NCBI GenBank assembly: GCA_947490145.1
Contig: CANLGD010000027.1
Location: 1 to 33,441, forward strand
Origin: Flavobacteriia bacterium
GTDB lineage: Bacteria; Bacteroidota; Bacteroidia; Flavobacteriales_D; Crocinitomicaceae
DNA length: 33,441 nt
Direction of reading: 5' to 3'
Below the pieces are notes generated by a model. It made no database searches. It was not told the origin of the DNA and saw only the letters and a list, made by a program, of their open reading frames with translations. The translations under genes and the position numbers were made by a program. Position 1 is the first letter of the stretch; the number at the start of each line of letters is the position of its first letter. This document shows, piece by piece, positions 23,666 through 33,104 of the stretch.

Positions 23666-24409
23666 ATGAGAAAAAAAATTGTTGCAGCAAATTGGAAAAT
23701 GAATTTGACAAAAAAAGAAGCAATTTCTATTTATGATAAATTGGAAGAGGTAGAATTAGACGATAATCAAGAGATTATTGTGTTTTCACCTTACGTTTTT
23801 TTAGATGCCTTGAAACAAAGACAACATCACGTAAAAGTTGGTGCTCAAAATTTTCATCCAGCAGCAAGAGGAGCTTACACAGGAAAAGTTTCTATCTCTC
23901 ACTTAGTAGATTTAGAAATTGAATGTGTTTTAGTAGGTCATTCAGAAAGAAGAATGCTTTTTAATGAAAGTAGTGAAGTTATAAAATTGAAATTAGATGT
24001 GGCAATTCAGCATAAAATGGAAATAATTTATTGCTGCGGAGAGCCTTTAATTAAAAGAGAAACTGGTAAACACCTCTATTTTGTTAAAAATCAACTTGAA
24101 ACAGATTTGTTTCACCTTTCGGCAGAACAAATGAAACTAATAATTATAGCTTATGAACCAGTTTGGGCAATTGGTACGGGAGTAACCGCTACAACAGCTC
24201 AAGCCGAAGAAATGCACAAATTTATTCGTGAAACAATAGCTGGAAAATATGGAAATGAAGTGGCAGAAAATACCTCTATCTTATATGGTGGAAGTTGTAA
24301 TGCTGAAAATGCCGCAGAATTATTTGCTTGTCCGAATATTGATGGCGGTTTAATTGGCGGTGCATCTTTAAATTCAGAAGATTTTACCAAAATAATTTTA
24401 GCTCAATGA
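23666..24409 (+). CDS. tpiA: Triosephosphate isomerase
   Basis: 247 residues, the standard length. It interconverts dihydroxyacetone phosphate and glyceraldehyde 3-phosphate in glycolysis and gluconeogenesis. All catalytic signatures are present: AANWKMN (Asn and Lys), VLVGHSERR (electrophilic His), IAYEPVWAIGTG (base Glu and the flexible loop) and ILYGGSCN / GLIGGASL (phosphate site). Its TGA-type end overlaps the next start by 4 bp (ATGA at 24406-24409), so it is coupled to prmA. Confidence 0.98.
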   Translation: MRKKIVAANWKMNLTKKEAISIYDKLEEVELDDNQEIIVFSPYVFLDALKQRQHHVKVGAQNFHPAARGAYTGKVSISHLVDLEIECVLVGHSERRMLFNESSEVIKLKLDVAIQHKMEIIYCCGEPLIKRETGKHLYFVKNQLETDLFHLSAEQMKLIIIAYEPVWAIGTGVTATTAQAEEMHKFIRETIAGKYGNEVAENTSILYGGSCNAENAAELFACPNIDGGLIGGASLNSEDFTKIILAQ

Positions 24410-25245
24410 ATAGTACCTTGTTAATTTCAATTGAATTAAATCCAAAGGAACCTTGGAATGAAATTTTAAAGGCTGAATTGGCTGACCTAGGTTTTGATGC
24501 ATTTGAAGATACTGAAAACGGAATAAAAGCTTATGGATCTGAAGAAAAAACAAATTTGGATTCGGTTTTGAAAGACACAATATTAGCTGATAAAGAAATT
24601 GATTTTACCTACAAATTAAAAGAAGAATTAATTCCCTTTCAAAATTGGAATGCCAAATGGGAAGCAGATTTTGAGGCTGTTTTTGTGGACGATAAATTAT
24701 CTATTTTAGCACCTTTTCACGACAAAAGTTTAGCAAAAGGAATTGTGATTGAAATTCAACCACAAATGTCTTTTGGAACGGGGCATCACCAGACAACTTG
24801 GATGATGTCTAAAGCAATGTTAGAAGAAACTGAAATTTTTGGGGATGTGCTCGATATGGGCACAGGAACTGGTGTTTTGGCAATCTTAGCCGAAAAAATT
24901 GGTGCTGAGTCAATTTTAGCAATTGATATTGAAGATTGGTCAGTCGAAAATACAAAAGAAAATGCCCAAAGAAATAATTGCAAGAAAATTATTGCTTTGC
25001 ATGGTGACGTAGATTTAATTCAAGGCAAGGTTTTTGATTTAATTCTTGCTAATATCAACAAAAATATTTTAAAATCGCACTTGGCTCATTACATTGAAAC
25101 TTTAAAAGTTGGAGGAAAACTCTATTTAAGCGGTTTTTTTGAATCTGATGTCCAAGAAATGATTGATTTTACTGAAAATTTAGGTATAAAGCACCAAAAA
25201 ACATTTACAAAAGAAACATGGGCTCAACTTTGTTTCATAAATTGA
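24406..25245 (+). CDS. prmA: Ribosomal protein L11 methyltransferase
   Basis: 279 residues. It trimethylates ribosomal protein L11 with S-adenosylmethionine. The N-terminal L11-recognition domain (~1-95) is followed by IQPQMSFGTGHHQTTWMM, the SAM-binding DMGTGTGVLAILAEK, the acidic ribose-binding ILAIDIEDW and the substrate motif ILANINKNIL (NxxxxxL type). It overlaps tpiA by 4 bp and forms an operon with it. PrmA is not essential in other bacteria, which does not change the call. Confidence 0.95.
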   Translation: MNSTLLISIELNPKEPWNEILKAELADLGFDAFEDTENGIKAYGSEEKTNLDSVLKDTILADKEIDFTYKLKEELIPFQNWNAKWEADFEAVFVDDKLSILAPFHDKSLAKGIVIEIQPQMSFGTGHHQTTWMMSKAMLEETEIFGDVLDMGTGTGVLAILAEKIGAESILAIDIEDWSVENTKENAQRNNCKKIIALHGDVDLIQGKVFDLILANINKNILKSHLAHYIETLKVGGKLYLSGFFESDVQEMIDFTENLGIKHQKTFTKETWAQLCFIN

Positions 25246-25359
25246 ATAGAATTTTAGAATTTACTTGCGCATTTACAGGGAAAAAGATTTTTTTCAGGAA
25301 ATTATTGCTAATCGAATTTATTTAACTAAATTTCTAAAATTATTTAGTACTGAAGAATA

Positions 25360-25989
25360 ATGACTTTTGTAATTTATTGTTTGATTTTTGCAACAATTGC
25401 CTATTTATTCGGTTCAATTCCGTCAGCTGTTTGGATTGGCAAATCTTTTTATAAGATAGATGTTCGTGAACATGGTAGCAGAAATGCTGGAGCAACTAAT
25501 ACTTTTAGGATTTTAGGGAGAAAAGCAGGGATTATTGTTCTTTTAATGGATGTTTTAAAAGGAGTTATTGTTGTTTTAATTCCTAAATTATTTTTAAAAG
25601 AATTGAGTCAGGAATTAGAAATTCAAATACAATTGATAAGTGGGATTTTTGTTTTTTTAGGACATTTATTTCCAATTTTTGCTCAGTTTAGAGGAGGCAA
25701 GGGTGTTGCAACTTCATTGGGAATAATAATAGGCATTCATCCTCCAGCTGCTGGAATTAGTTTTTTGATTTTTTTAGTAGTATTTTTAGGTTCTAAATAT
25801 GTTTCTCTAGGTGCTATTGTTGCTTCTTTTTTCTTTCCCATAATTGTCTTGTTTATTTTTAAAGAAAATTCAGAATGTTTAAATGGATTCTCATTAGTGA
25901 TTGGAATTACAGTGATTTTGACACATAAAAAAAATATTTTAAGAATAATTAAAGGTGAAGAAAATAAAATGAACCTTTTTAAAAGATAA
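25360..25989 (+). CDS. plsY: Acyl-phosphate:glycerol-3-phosphate acyltransferase
   Basis: 209 residues, an inner-membrane enzyme of about five helices that makes lysophosphatidate from acyl-phosphate. Motifs: N-terminal YLFGSIPSAVWIGKSFY; DVREHGSRNAGATNTFRILG, the glycerol-3-phosphate site; GHLFPIFAQFRGGKGVATSLG, the catalytic glycine-rich loop; and a late ILTHKKNILRIIKGEE. It is complete. It lies 53 bp before the giant envelope gene on the same strand. Confidence 0.96.
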   Translation: MTFVIYCLIFATIAYLFGSIPSAVWIGKSFYKIDVREHGSRNAGATNTFRILGRKAGIIVLLMDVLKGVIVVLIPKLFLKELSQELEIQIQLISGIFVFLGHLFPIFAQFRGGKGVATSLGIIIGIHPPAAGISFLIFLVVFLGSKYVSLGAIVASFFFPIIVLFIFKENSECLNGFSLVIGITVILTHKKNILRIIKGEENKMNLFKR

Positions 25990-26042
25990 GCGTATAATTT
26001 CAAAAGTGTGAGTATCTGATCAAAAACTATGTCAATAATTTT

Positions 26043-29000
26043 ATGAAACATAAATATTTATCATTTTTAACAAGTGAGGTAAAATTAATTTTTATCCTCA
26101 TTATTTTCTGCTATCCTGTTTTTTCGCAAGACAATGAATCAGAATTAAAAGTCATTGCTGATAAATCATATCGTTCTGGTAATTTTGTAGAAGCCTCTAA
26201 AAACTATTCTAAATTATTGGCCATTAATAAATTAGATGCTTTTTATAATTTTCGATACGGAGTTTCGTTAATTTATAATTCTAGAAAAAAACAGGACGCA
26301 ATTAAACACCTTACTTATGCATCTAAAGTAGAGGGTTTTGATCCAGAGGTTTTTTTCTTTTTAGGTAAGGCATATCACCTGAATTATGAGTTTGAGGTCG
26401 CAATAAAAAATTACAATATTTATAAGTCAAAAGTTGGATCTAAATTAAATGCTAAGCTGGATGTTAATAGACAGATTGACATGTCGGAAAATGGAAAGAG
26501 ATTACTCACTTCATTAAATGAAATTGTTGTAATTGAAAAAACAGAAATTGAAGCTAGCCGGTTTTTCGATTTGTATGATTTGAAAAATATTGGTGGTTCA
26601 TTAATCGTAAATGCTCAGTTTCAATCGAAAAATGATAAAAAAAATAAACATATACCACTAATTCATTTTCCTGCTAATCCTAGTATTATTTTTTACTCAA
26701 GTTATAATGATGATGAAAAACGCGGAAAAGATATTTTTATCAGAAAAAAATTACCAGACGGTTCATGGTCCTTGCCTCAAACTCTTTATGGAGATGTAAA
26801 CACAGCTTTTGATGAAGATTATCCATACATGCACCCGAATGGTAAATACTTGTATTTTTGTTCAAAAGGTCATAACTCAATGGGGGGCTTTGACGTTTAT
26901 AGATCAAAATATGATAAAGAAGCAAATTATTTTGGCCCAGCAGAAAATTTAGATTTTGCTATTTCTTCTCCAGATGATGATTTATTTTATATAGTAGATT
27001 CTCTAGACAAAAATGCCTATTTTGCCTCCTCCAGACAAAGTTTAGACGACAAGATTCATGTTTACAAAGTACGTGTTACTGAAGCCCAAATTCAAATTGC
27101 AGTAATAGAATCCGCTTTTTCTTCAACAATAAATCCTAAATTTAAAAAAGTTTCTGTAGAAATTTTTGATTTTGTGACAAATAACAAAATTGGAACTTTC
27201 AATTCAAACGAAAATGCAAATGTTTTAATGACCTTCCCTAAAGGTGGAAAATATGAATTTCAAATTCGGATAAATGATAACAACGAAGTTTTTAAATCGA
27301 CTATTGATATTCCATTTTTGTCAGATTTTAAGCCATTAAAGCAGAAAATGATTCACGAAAAAACAGAAGCTGGCGAAACAGTTCGAATTGTGAATTTATT
27401 TGATGAAAATGTAGAAGATCCTCAAGGAACATTGACTGAAATTGCTCGGATTCGTTCTGAGCTAAATCCTAATGCGCAACAGTTTGATTTGACAGCAATG
27501 GATAAGAGTAATGAAAACAAGGAAGTTTATGCTCAAATTGGTTATGCAAAACAAACTGATTTAGAAGTGAAACAAAATATCAACAGACTTGCTGAAAATC
27601 AAGAAAATCAGACTAAAAACCTAATAGATATTCAGCGAAAAGCGATTGATAAAGTTCTTGAAAATGTAAAAGAAATCTCAAGATTACAGGTAGAATTAAA
27701 ATCGACTGTAGCTTTAGCAGATTCAAAATCGGGCGATGATAAAAAGATACTAGTTGAGAAAGCCGCAACCATCGTTAATGAATTAGATTCCAAAGAAAAG
27801 GAAAGTAAGTTATTGATTCCTTATGCAGATTCACTTGAAAATATAATTAAAAATAGCCAAGTAGAAGCTCTTAAAGCGAGAACAGTTTCTAATCAAATTT
27901 CTGAGGCATTTGATAAAAAAGATTATAGTCTGGTTGCTTTTAAAATTAATGAGAATAAAGCCTATATTTTAGATTTGCAAAAAGATAAATCAGAGTTAGC
28001 TTCAGAATCTTTAGTCAATGAATTGGTCGCGAAAAGAGATGATATCAAAAAAACTACTTTGAAAAAAAAAGAGTTTTTAGATATGAAAATCAGGGCTAAA
28101 AATGAATTATTGGATTTAGATATAAAGATGGCTGACGCAAAAACTAAAGAACAGCCAGCTATTCAAAAGAAAATTGAAGACAAACAAGGAGAAATTAAAT
28201 ATACAGATGAAGAGTTAAAAACAATAGATTCAAAATTAAGCACTCAAAAAGAAAACTTAGCAAAAACGGAAAAAAAAATGGCGTATTTGCAAGAAATTAT
28301 AAATTTTAAAGCGACAACAACAGCAACAAATTCTGCTGATGCTCAAAAAGCACTTTTAGCTGCTGATAATCAAAATACTAGAACTTTAAAAGCTTATGTT
28401 GAGGAACAAACAAAAACTTTAGGTGTAGAGATTTCGGCCCAAACTTATACTCCAAAAAATACAGATAATTCCAAAAAGACTGAAACTAAAAAGCTTAGTT
28501 TAAATGCCAATGAAAAAGAAATTGCAAGTCTACTAACTCCAGATTATGAAAAAAACATTGAAGCTATTTCAAAAGATTCGCAATTAACTGAGGAACAAAA
28601 ATTAAAATTCACCCAAAAAGAAGATAATTATTTAAAATTTCAACTTTCCAAAGAAATTAATGCGACAGAGGAAGCCTTAAAACAAAATCCAAAAGATGCT
28701 GCATTGAAAAATAAATTGGTCGATTTAACTAAAATGAATGAAAATTTAAATGATCATATTTTAAGTTTTCAAGTAGAATTGGAAAAAAAATTTCCTGAAA
28801 CAAATCCTAAAAAGAAATCATCAACAGCGCAATTGGCAAATCGCGTAAAACCAAATCATTTTGCAATTTTAATGACAGTTGAGGAGGATAGTAAATTGAC
28901 AGAAAATCAGAAACTGGATAAAGCACAATCTGAAGATCAAGAATTTATTAAGTTATTATCTAAAGAAAATGATAAGTTACAAAGGGATTTCGAGAAATAC

Positions 29001-32000
29001 CCATCTGACGAAATTATAAAACATGAGTTGAATGTAATCAAAGAATTAGTAGATGAGACGGATAAAAGAATAGAAAAGAGAACCATGGGAATGGCTTCTT
29101 TTAGTATTTCAAGTACCAAGGAGGAGGAAGATTATACAGCTAGAACAACAGATAAGAAAGCTATTGATGAAAAAACTACAGATAACAAAATACTCGATAA
29201 TAAAACTTCGAATTCTGATCTTGATTTCAATAGTATAGCTCAAATTGCACCAAATTATGAGAAAATAAGAAAGGAAATAAATGATTCTAAAACGTTAGAT
29301 AAAAAGCAAAAGCAAGAAAATTTAATTTCTGAAGAAAATAACCTACAAAAATCTGCTGAAATTAAATTAATTGAACTCGAAAAATTGATTCAAAAAAATG
29401 CTGCCGATACAAATCTATTAAATAAAAAAGAAAGTATTTTAGCAATCAAGCAGCAAAGTGAAGATCGAGAAAATGAATCAAAGCAATTGTTGCAAAATGA
29501 AATAAAAGCTTCAATACAAAAAGAGGATTTATTATCAGAAGTTGATAACAGCTATTCGAAAGTGATTAACGAAAATAAGCAAAATGAGGCACGTGAAGTG
29601 AGATTACAAGAAAAATTAACTGCCAGAATCGAAGGCAATAATAACAAAATTGCTTTACAAGAAGACTTAAAATTAAGTGCAGAAAATCAAGTTTTATCTG
29701 AATTAATTGAAGATTCAAAACTTAGAACTGAACAAATAAAAAATTCTTCCCTCGTAAAAACTGAATCAAAATCTGCCGATCCAAAAATAGCTATTTCTAA
29801 TATTACAGATGTTAAAATTGAAAATAGTGCGAAAGTTTCTGATTTGATTGTAATTAAAACAATTAGCCCAAATTTTGAAAAAAATACTGAAGCTATTAAA
29901 AGTTCTAAATCGACAAATGAAAAGTCAAAACAAGAAAAGTTAATTATTGAAGAAAATAAATTACAAAGTTTGACTGAAGTTAAATTAGCAAATTTAGAAA
30001 AATCAATTCAAAAAAATCCAGTCGATACAAGTTTGACAAATAAAAAGGCATCCTATTTGGCTATAAAAGATGCAAGTGAAAAGCGCGAAATTGATTCAAA
30101 AATAGTTGTTCAAAAAGAAATAAAGGCAACAATTAATAAAGAAGAATTATTGACAGCTGTTGACAAAAATTACAAAGCTGAATTACGCGAGAATCCAGAA
30201 AATATTTCTGAGATTAGTCAATTAAATGTCAAGCGAGAAGAAAAACTTCAAACAAAACTAACAGAAAAGAAAGCTGCTAATGAAAAACAAAATGCTATTA
30301 AGGAAGATTTGAAATTAAAAGCTGAAAATGAGGTTTTAACTGAAATGATTGCAGTTTCTAAAAGTAGAGTAGAGCAACTAAAAAATCCTTTTTTAGTAAA
30401 AAAAGATACCAATAGTCAGAATTCAAAATTAGCAAATACATCAGATTTAAAGGCAAATAATATAATAAGTAATTCAGCGTCTAACCAAACCTTTGATGAA
30501 GATTCAATTTTAGTGGAATTAAATACAAGTGAAAAATCAATTTTAGACCAACTTTCAAATCCTTCTATTTCCAAAAAGCATGAAAAGAAACTAAAGGAAG
30601 AATTAATTGTAAAGCAAGAAAAACAAATTGAAATTGTAGATAAAAGTTCAGAATTAAAAATCAATCTTGTTTCAAAAAATAAAGACTTGGCTTCAAAAGC
30701 AGTTTTTGCTAGTTCTTTAAGTCTTGTAGATAAATCAATTTTTATTCAAGATACATTGGCTTTGGCTCTTGTTGTTCGCAATGAAACAGAAATAAATGAC
30801 TTGCAAAAAGAACTTTTAGAAACGAAAAAAGATTCTCGAAAAGAAGAAATTTTAAAAGAAATTAAAGATTTACAAGCTGATAATGTGAAAAAAATAGAAA
30901 ATGTCACGTATTCTTCTCAATTGTTAAAGGATATTTCTTCTCTTCAAACAGTCGATGCAAATACAACAAGTTTATCTTTAGAAAGTAAAAATTCTTTAGA
31001 AAAGCGTAAAGCAATTATTACAGTTGATATTTCAGAAATGAAACAAGAGATCGAAAAATTGAAAACTGTACAGAAATCAGAAAGTGATAAAGCGAAGAAA
31101 GTTAGGATTATTAAGGAAATTGAAAATAAAGAAAAACAATTAAGGTTATTGAAACTTGAATCAAAGAATGTTGAAGCTGAGCTAATTGTCAGAACAAATG
31201 AGGAAAACGCAAATAAATTAGCTGTTTCTTCTGACAAATCAATTGTTGCTTACACTGAGGAAGAAAAAGTTTCTTTGAGTAAAAATTCAACTTATTCTGA
31301 ATTAAAAGTTGCTTTTGAAGAAAAAACAAATGCTTTTAAAAATAAAACTACTGCTTACAAAGAATTAGAAAAGGCAAAAAATGATTACAATCAAGCAGTT
31401 TCTGTTTTAGCAAAAAATCCAAGTGAAAGCAATCAACAAAATGTAAAAAGTAAGTTAGATATAGTTGTAACAAAATCTAAAAACTTAAAAGAAGTTGATG
31501 TAGTTGAAAAAGAAAAACTTGCAACTTATCAAAACTTAACAAAAGGAGAAAATTCAATGGCAAAATTAGAGAAAATGTTTGCTGATGGAGTTAAATCAAA
31601 TTATGTTAGTAGTCCAAAAGTTGTGGATAATAATGTAACTAATACTAATATTTCAGTAACAGTTATTCCATTTAAAATATTTGAAGATCCACAAACAGAA
31701 TCTGTTAGTATGAGGGTTAAAATCGGTGCTGAAATGCCTATGGGGTTGGTTTACAGAGTTCAAGTTGGAGCTTTTAAAAGACCGTTAAAATCTAATTTAT
31801 TTACAGAATTTACGCCTGTAACTGGTGAAATTATTAAAACAGGAGTAACACGATATATTACAGGATATTTTAACAGTTTATTGACAGCTTCTGATGCAAA
31901 AAAATCAATTAGAAGATTTGGTTATTTAGATGCATTTATTGTTGCATATTGCGACGGTAAGCGAATTTCAATTTCCGAGGCTAGACGATTACAAAATGCT

Positions 32001-32522
32001 GGACTTTGTGTTCCAAGTTCAGAAGTCGAAAGCAATTCTTCTAATTTAGCTACTTCAACTGAAGAAAAAAAGATCGATTCAAATGAAAAGACAAATAAAG
32101 AAAAAGAATTAAAGGAATTAGCAATAAAGGTTGTTAAAACTGAAGATAAAGAAGTAAAATCAATTGATTCCAAAGTTTCAGATTATAACAAAGGGAAGGA
32201 TGTAGTAAAAGCAATCGCAGTTGAAACAAAATTGGGATTATTTTACACAGTTCAAATTGGCGCATACAATTCCCCAGCAACTACAAAACAATTGAAGTAC
32301 ACTGAAAACGTGGTTTCTAAAAAACTTGCAGATGGAAAAATTCGCTATTCTACTGGAATTTTTCAATCAGTTACTGCTTGTATGGATACAAAAAATGCGG
32401 TAATTCAAAAAGGAATTACTGATGCTTTTGTAACTGCCTATTACAATGGTGAAAGAATAACTTTAGCTGAAGCTGAAAAACTTCAGAAGGAAAAAGGAGA
32501 AAGTATATTGGAAAAACCGTGA
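26043..32522 (+). CDS. Giant TPR / PD40 / coiled-coil / SPOR envelope protein
   Basis: 2159 residues. Signal sequence (LIFILIIFCYPVFSQ); TPR segment at ~35-150; PD40-type beta-propeller repeats at ~213-340 (NPSIIFYSSYNDDEKRGKDI, GGFDVYRSKYD), as in Bacteroidota OmpA-associated envelope proteins; then ~1400 residues of Lys/Glu-rich coiled coil. The coiled coil holds at least four related blocks, starting near residues 830, 934, 1068 and 1273 with P(D/N)(Y/H/F)EKN-type lead-ins, followed by EEQKLKF- or KQKQEN-like lines and 'QKNP.D..L.NK'. Two SPOR domains end it: ~1900-1975 (YRVQVGAFKRPL) and ~2064-2145 (YTVQIGAYNSPA). SPOR domains bind denuded peptidoglycan. Likely a periplasmic scaffold spanning membrane and wall, with a gliding/T9SS-like N-terminus but no OmpA end. 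Confidence 0.85.
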   Translation: MKHKYLSFLTSEVKLIFILIIFCYPVFSQDNESELKVIADKSYRSGNFVEASKNYSKLLAINKLDAFYNFRYGVSLIYNSRKKQDAIKHLTYASKVEGFDPEVFFFLGKAYHLNYEFEVAIKNYNIYKSKVGSKLNAKLDVNRQIDMSENGKRLLTSLNEIVVIEKTEIEASRFFDLYDLKNIGGSLIVNAQFQSKNDKKNKHIPLIHFPANPSIIFYSSYNDDEKRGKDIFIRKKLPDGSWSLPQTLYGDVNTAFDEDYPYMHPNGKYLYFCSKGHNSMGGFDVYRSKYDKEANYFGPAENLDFAISSPDDDLFYIVDSLDKNAYFASSRQSLDDKIHVYKVRVTEAQIQIAVIESAFSSTINPKFKKVSVEIFDFVTNNKIGTFNSNENANVLMTFPKGGKYEFQIRINDNNEVFKSTIDIPFLSDFKPLKQKMIHEKTEAGETVRIVNLFDENVEDPQGTLTEIARIRSELNPNAQQFDLTAMDKSNENKEVYAQIGYAKQTDLEVKQNINRLAENQENQTKNLIDIQRKAIDKVLENVKEISRLQVELKSTVALADSKSGDDKKILVEKAATIVNELDSKEKESKLLIPYADSLENIIKNSQVEALKARTVSNQISEAFDKKDYSLVAFKINENKAYILDLQKDKSELASESLVNELVAKRDDIKKTTLKKKEFLDMKIRAKNELLDLDIKMADAKTKEQPAIQKKIEDKQGEIKYTDEELKTIDSKLSTQKENLAKTEKKMAYLQEIINFKATTTATNSADAQKALLAADNQNTRTLKAYVEEQTKTLGVEISAQTYTPKNTDNSKKTETKKLSLNANEKEIASLLTPDYEKNIEAISKDSQLTEEQKLKFTQKEDNYLKFQLSKEINATEEALKQNPKDAALKNKLVDLTKMNENLNDHILSFQVELEKKFPETNPKKKSSTAQLANRVKPNHFAILMTVEEDSKLTENQKLDKAQSEDQEFIKLLSKENDKLQRDFEKYPSDEIIKHELNVIKELVDETDKRIEKRTMGMASFSISSTKEEEDYTARTTDKKAIDEKTTDNKILDNKTSNSDLDFNSIAQIAPNYEKIRKEINDSKTLDKKQKQENLISEENNLQKSAEIKLIELEKLIQKNAADTNLLNKKESILAIKQQSEDRENESKQLLQNEIKASIQKEDLLSEVDNSYSKVINENKQNEAREVRLQEKLTARIEGNNNKIALQEDLKLSAENQVLSELIEDSKLRTEQIKNSSLVKTESKSADPKIAISNITDVKIENSAKVSDLIVIKTISPNFEKNTEAIKSSKSTNEKSKQEKLIIEENKLQSLTEVKLANLEKSIQKNPVDTSLTNKKASYLAIKDASEKREIDSKIVVQKEIKATINKEELLTAVDKNYKAELRENPENISEISQLNVKREEKLQTKLTEKKAANEKQNAIKEDLKLKAENEVLTEMIAVSKSRVEQLKNPFLVKKDTNSQNSKLANTSDLKANNIISNSASNQTFDEDSILVELNTSEKSILDQLSNPSISKKHEKKLKEELIVKQEKQIEIVDKSSELKINLVSKNKDLASKAVFASSLSLVDKSIFIQDTLALALVVRNETEINDLQKELLETKKDSRKEEILKEIKDLQADNVKKIENVTYSSQLLKDISSLQTVDANTTSLSLESKNSLEKRKAIITVDISEMKQEIEKLKTVQKSESDKAKKVRIIKEIENKEKQLRLLKLESKNVEAELIVRTNEENANKLAVSSDKSIVAYTEEEKVSLSKNSTYSELKVAFEEKTNAFKNKTTAYKELEKAKNDYNQAVSVLAKNPSESNQQNVKSKLDIVVTKSKNLKEVDVVEKEKLATYQNLTKGENSMAKLEKMFADGVKSNYVSSPKVVDNNVTNTNISVTVIPFKIFEDPQTESVSMRVKIGAEMPMGLVYRVQVGAFKRPLKSNLFTEFTPVTGEIIKTGVTRYITGYFNSLLTASDAKKSIRRFGYLDAFIVAYCDGKRISISEARRLQNAGLCVPSSEVESNSSNLATSTEEKKIDSNEKTNKEKELKELAIKVVKTEDKEVKSIDSKVSDYNKGKDVVKAIAVETKLGLFYTVQIGAYNSPATTKQLKYTENVVSKKLADGKIRYSTGIFQSVTACMDTKNAVIQKGITDAFVTAYYNGERITLAEAEKLQKEKGESILEKP

Positions 32523-32572
32523 TGTAAAATTTTTATTTACGGCAAAAAAAAGAATTGTATATTTTTATTCCT

Positions 32573-32580
32573 TAACTTTG
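32573..32580 (+). promoter_or_regulatory. -7 promoter element of clpS
   Basis: TAACTTTG matches TAnnTTTG and sits 15 nt before the ATG at 32596, excluding the longer reading that would start at 32578 inside the promoter. Confidence 0.5.
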
Positions 32581-32595
32581 TGCAAAATATTTAAA

Positions 32596-32868
32596 ATGAC
32601 AGAAGTAGATTATTCTCCAGAAATTGAAGCCATTGAACTTTTAGTTAACCAACGAGATTTAATTGTATTTAATGATGATTTCAATACCTTTGATCATGTA
32701 ATTGAATCACTAGTTAAAGTTTGCAAACATGAAATTGAACAGGCTGAACAATGCACGCATTTAATTCATTACAAAGGAAAATGTCAGGTGAAAAGAGGTG
32801 AATACGAAACCTTGGAGCCTTTGTGCACCGCTTTACTTGAAAGAGGTTTGAGTGCTGAAATTCAATAA
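32596..32868 (+). CDS. clpS: ATP-dependent Clp protease adaptor ClpS
   Basis: 90 residues from ATG 32596. It delivers N-end-rule substrates to ClpAP (in Bacteroidota to a ClpA/ClpC-type chaperone). Motifs: LIVFNDDFNTFDHVIESL, with the Asn-Asp-Asp pocket for N-terminal residues; the central helix HEIEQAEQCTHLIHYKGKC; and VKRGEYETLEPLCTALLERG. The length is typical and the start is chosen from the promoter position. It ends 110 bp before the tRNA gene. Confidence 0.93.
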   Translation: MTEVDYSPEIEAIELLVNQRDLIVFNDDFNTFDHVIESLVKVCKHEIEQAEQCTHLIHYKGKCQVKRGEYETLEPLCTALLERGLSAEIQ

Positions 32869-32882
32869 AAATTCAAAATTGG

Positions 32883-32912
32883 TTGCAAATACAAAATAAA
32901 GTAGTATCTTTG
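32883..32912 (+). promoter_or_regulatory. Promoter for the tRNA-Arg gene
   Basis: TTG (32883-32885), a 19-nt spacer and TATCTTTG (32905-32912) match the consensus. The predicted start, near 32919, puts the rearranged tRNA fragment inside the pre-tRNA leader. Confidence 0.65.
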
Positions 32913-32924
32913 CACTCGAAATAA

Positions 32925-32962
32925 GGCTTCGTAGCCAATCCGCCGAGGCGGAAGCACTACAT
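32925..32962 (+). pseudogene. Rearranged fragment of the adjacent tRNA-Arg with a GC-rich palindrome
   Basis: GGCTTCGTAGC (32925-32935) equals the first 11 nt of the tRNA, and GCACTACAT (32954-32962) equals its later 5' half. The D-loop part between them is replaced by sequence containing TCCGCC-GA-GGCGGA (32939-32952). The matching upstream AAATAA supports a local duplication followed by insertion or replacement. Confidence 0.6.
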
Positions 32963-32977
32963 AAGCAAAAAAAATAA

Positions 32978-33051
32978 GGCTTCGTAGCTCAACTGAATAG
33001 AGCACTACATTACGGCTGTAGAGGTTTCAAGTTTGAATCTTGACGAGGTCA
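32978..33051 (+). tRNA. tRNA-Arg (anticodon ACG)
   Basis: 74 nt. Acceptor strand GGCTTCG pairs with CGAGGTC (two G-T pairs), discriminator A. D-arm AGCTCAACTGAATAGAGC. Anticodon stem CTACA/TGTAG with loop TTACGGC, anticodon ACG. T-arm CAAGTTTGAATCTTG. CCA is not encoded (ACAATG follows), so it must be added. ACG is normally edited to ICG to read CGU/CGC/CGA. Confidence 0.95.
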
Positions 33052-33057
33052 CAATGA

Positions 33058-33088
33058 AAATCCAATCCATTAATGGATTGGATTTTTG
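33058..33088 (+). terminator. Terminator after tRNA-Arg
   Basis: AATCCAATCCAT and ATGGATTGGATT form a perfect 12-bp stem with a 2-nt TA centre (in practice a 4-nt loop), followed by TTTTTG. It starts 7 nt after the tRNA discriminator. Confidence 0.75.
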
Positions 33089-33104
33089 ATTTAATACATT
33101 TATT

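Noticed and set aside
28321-31560. Minus-strand frames within the giant envelope gene
   Set aside because: They are Ser/Phe-rich shadows of Lys/Glu coiled-coil codons and carry no start context.
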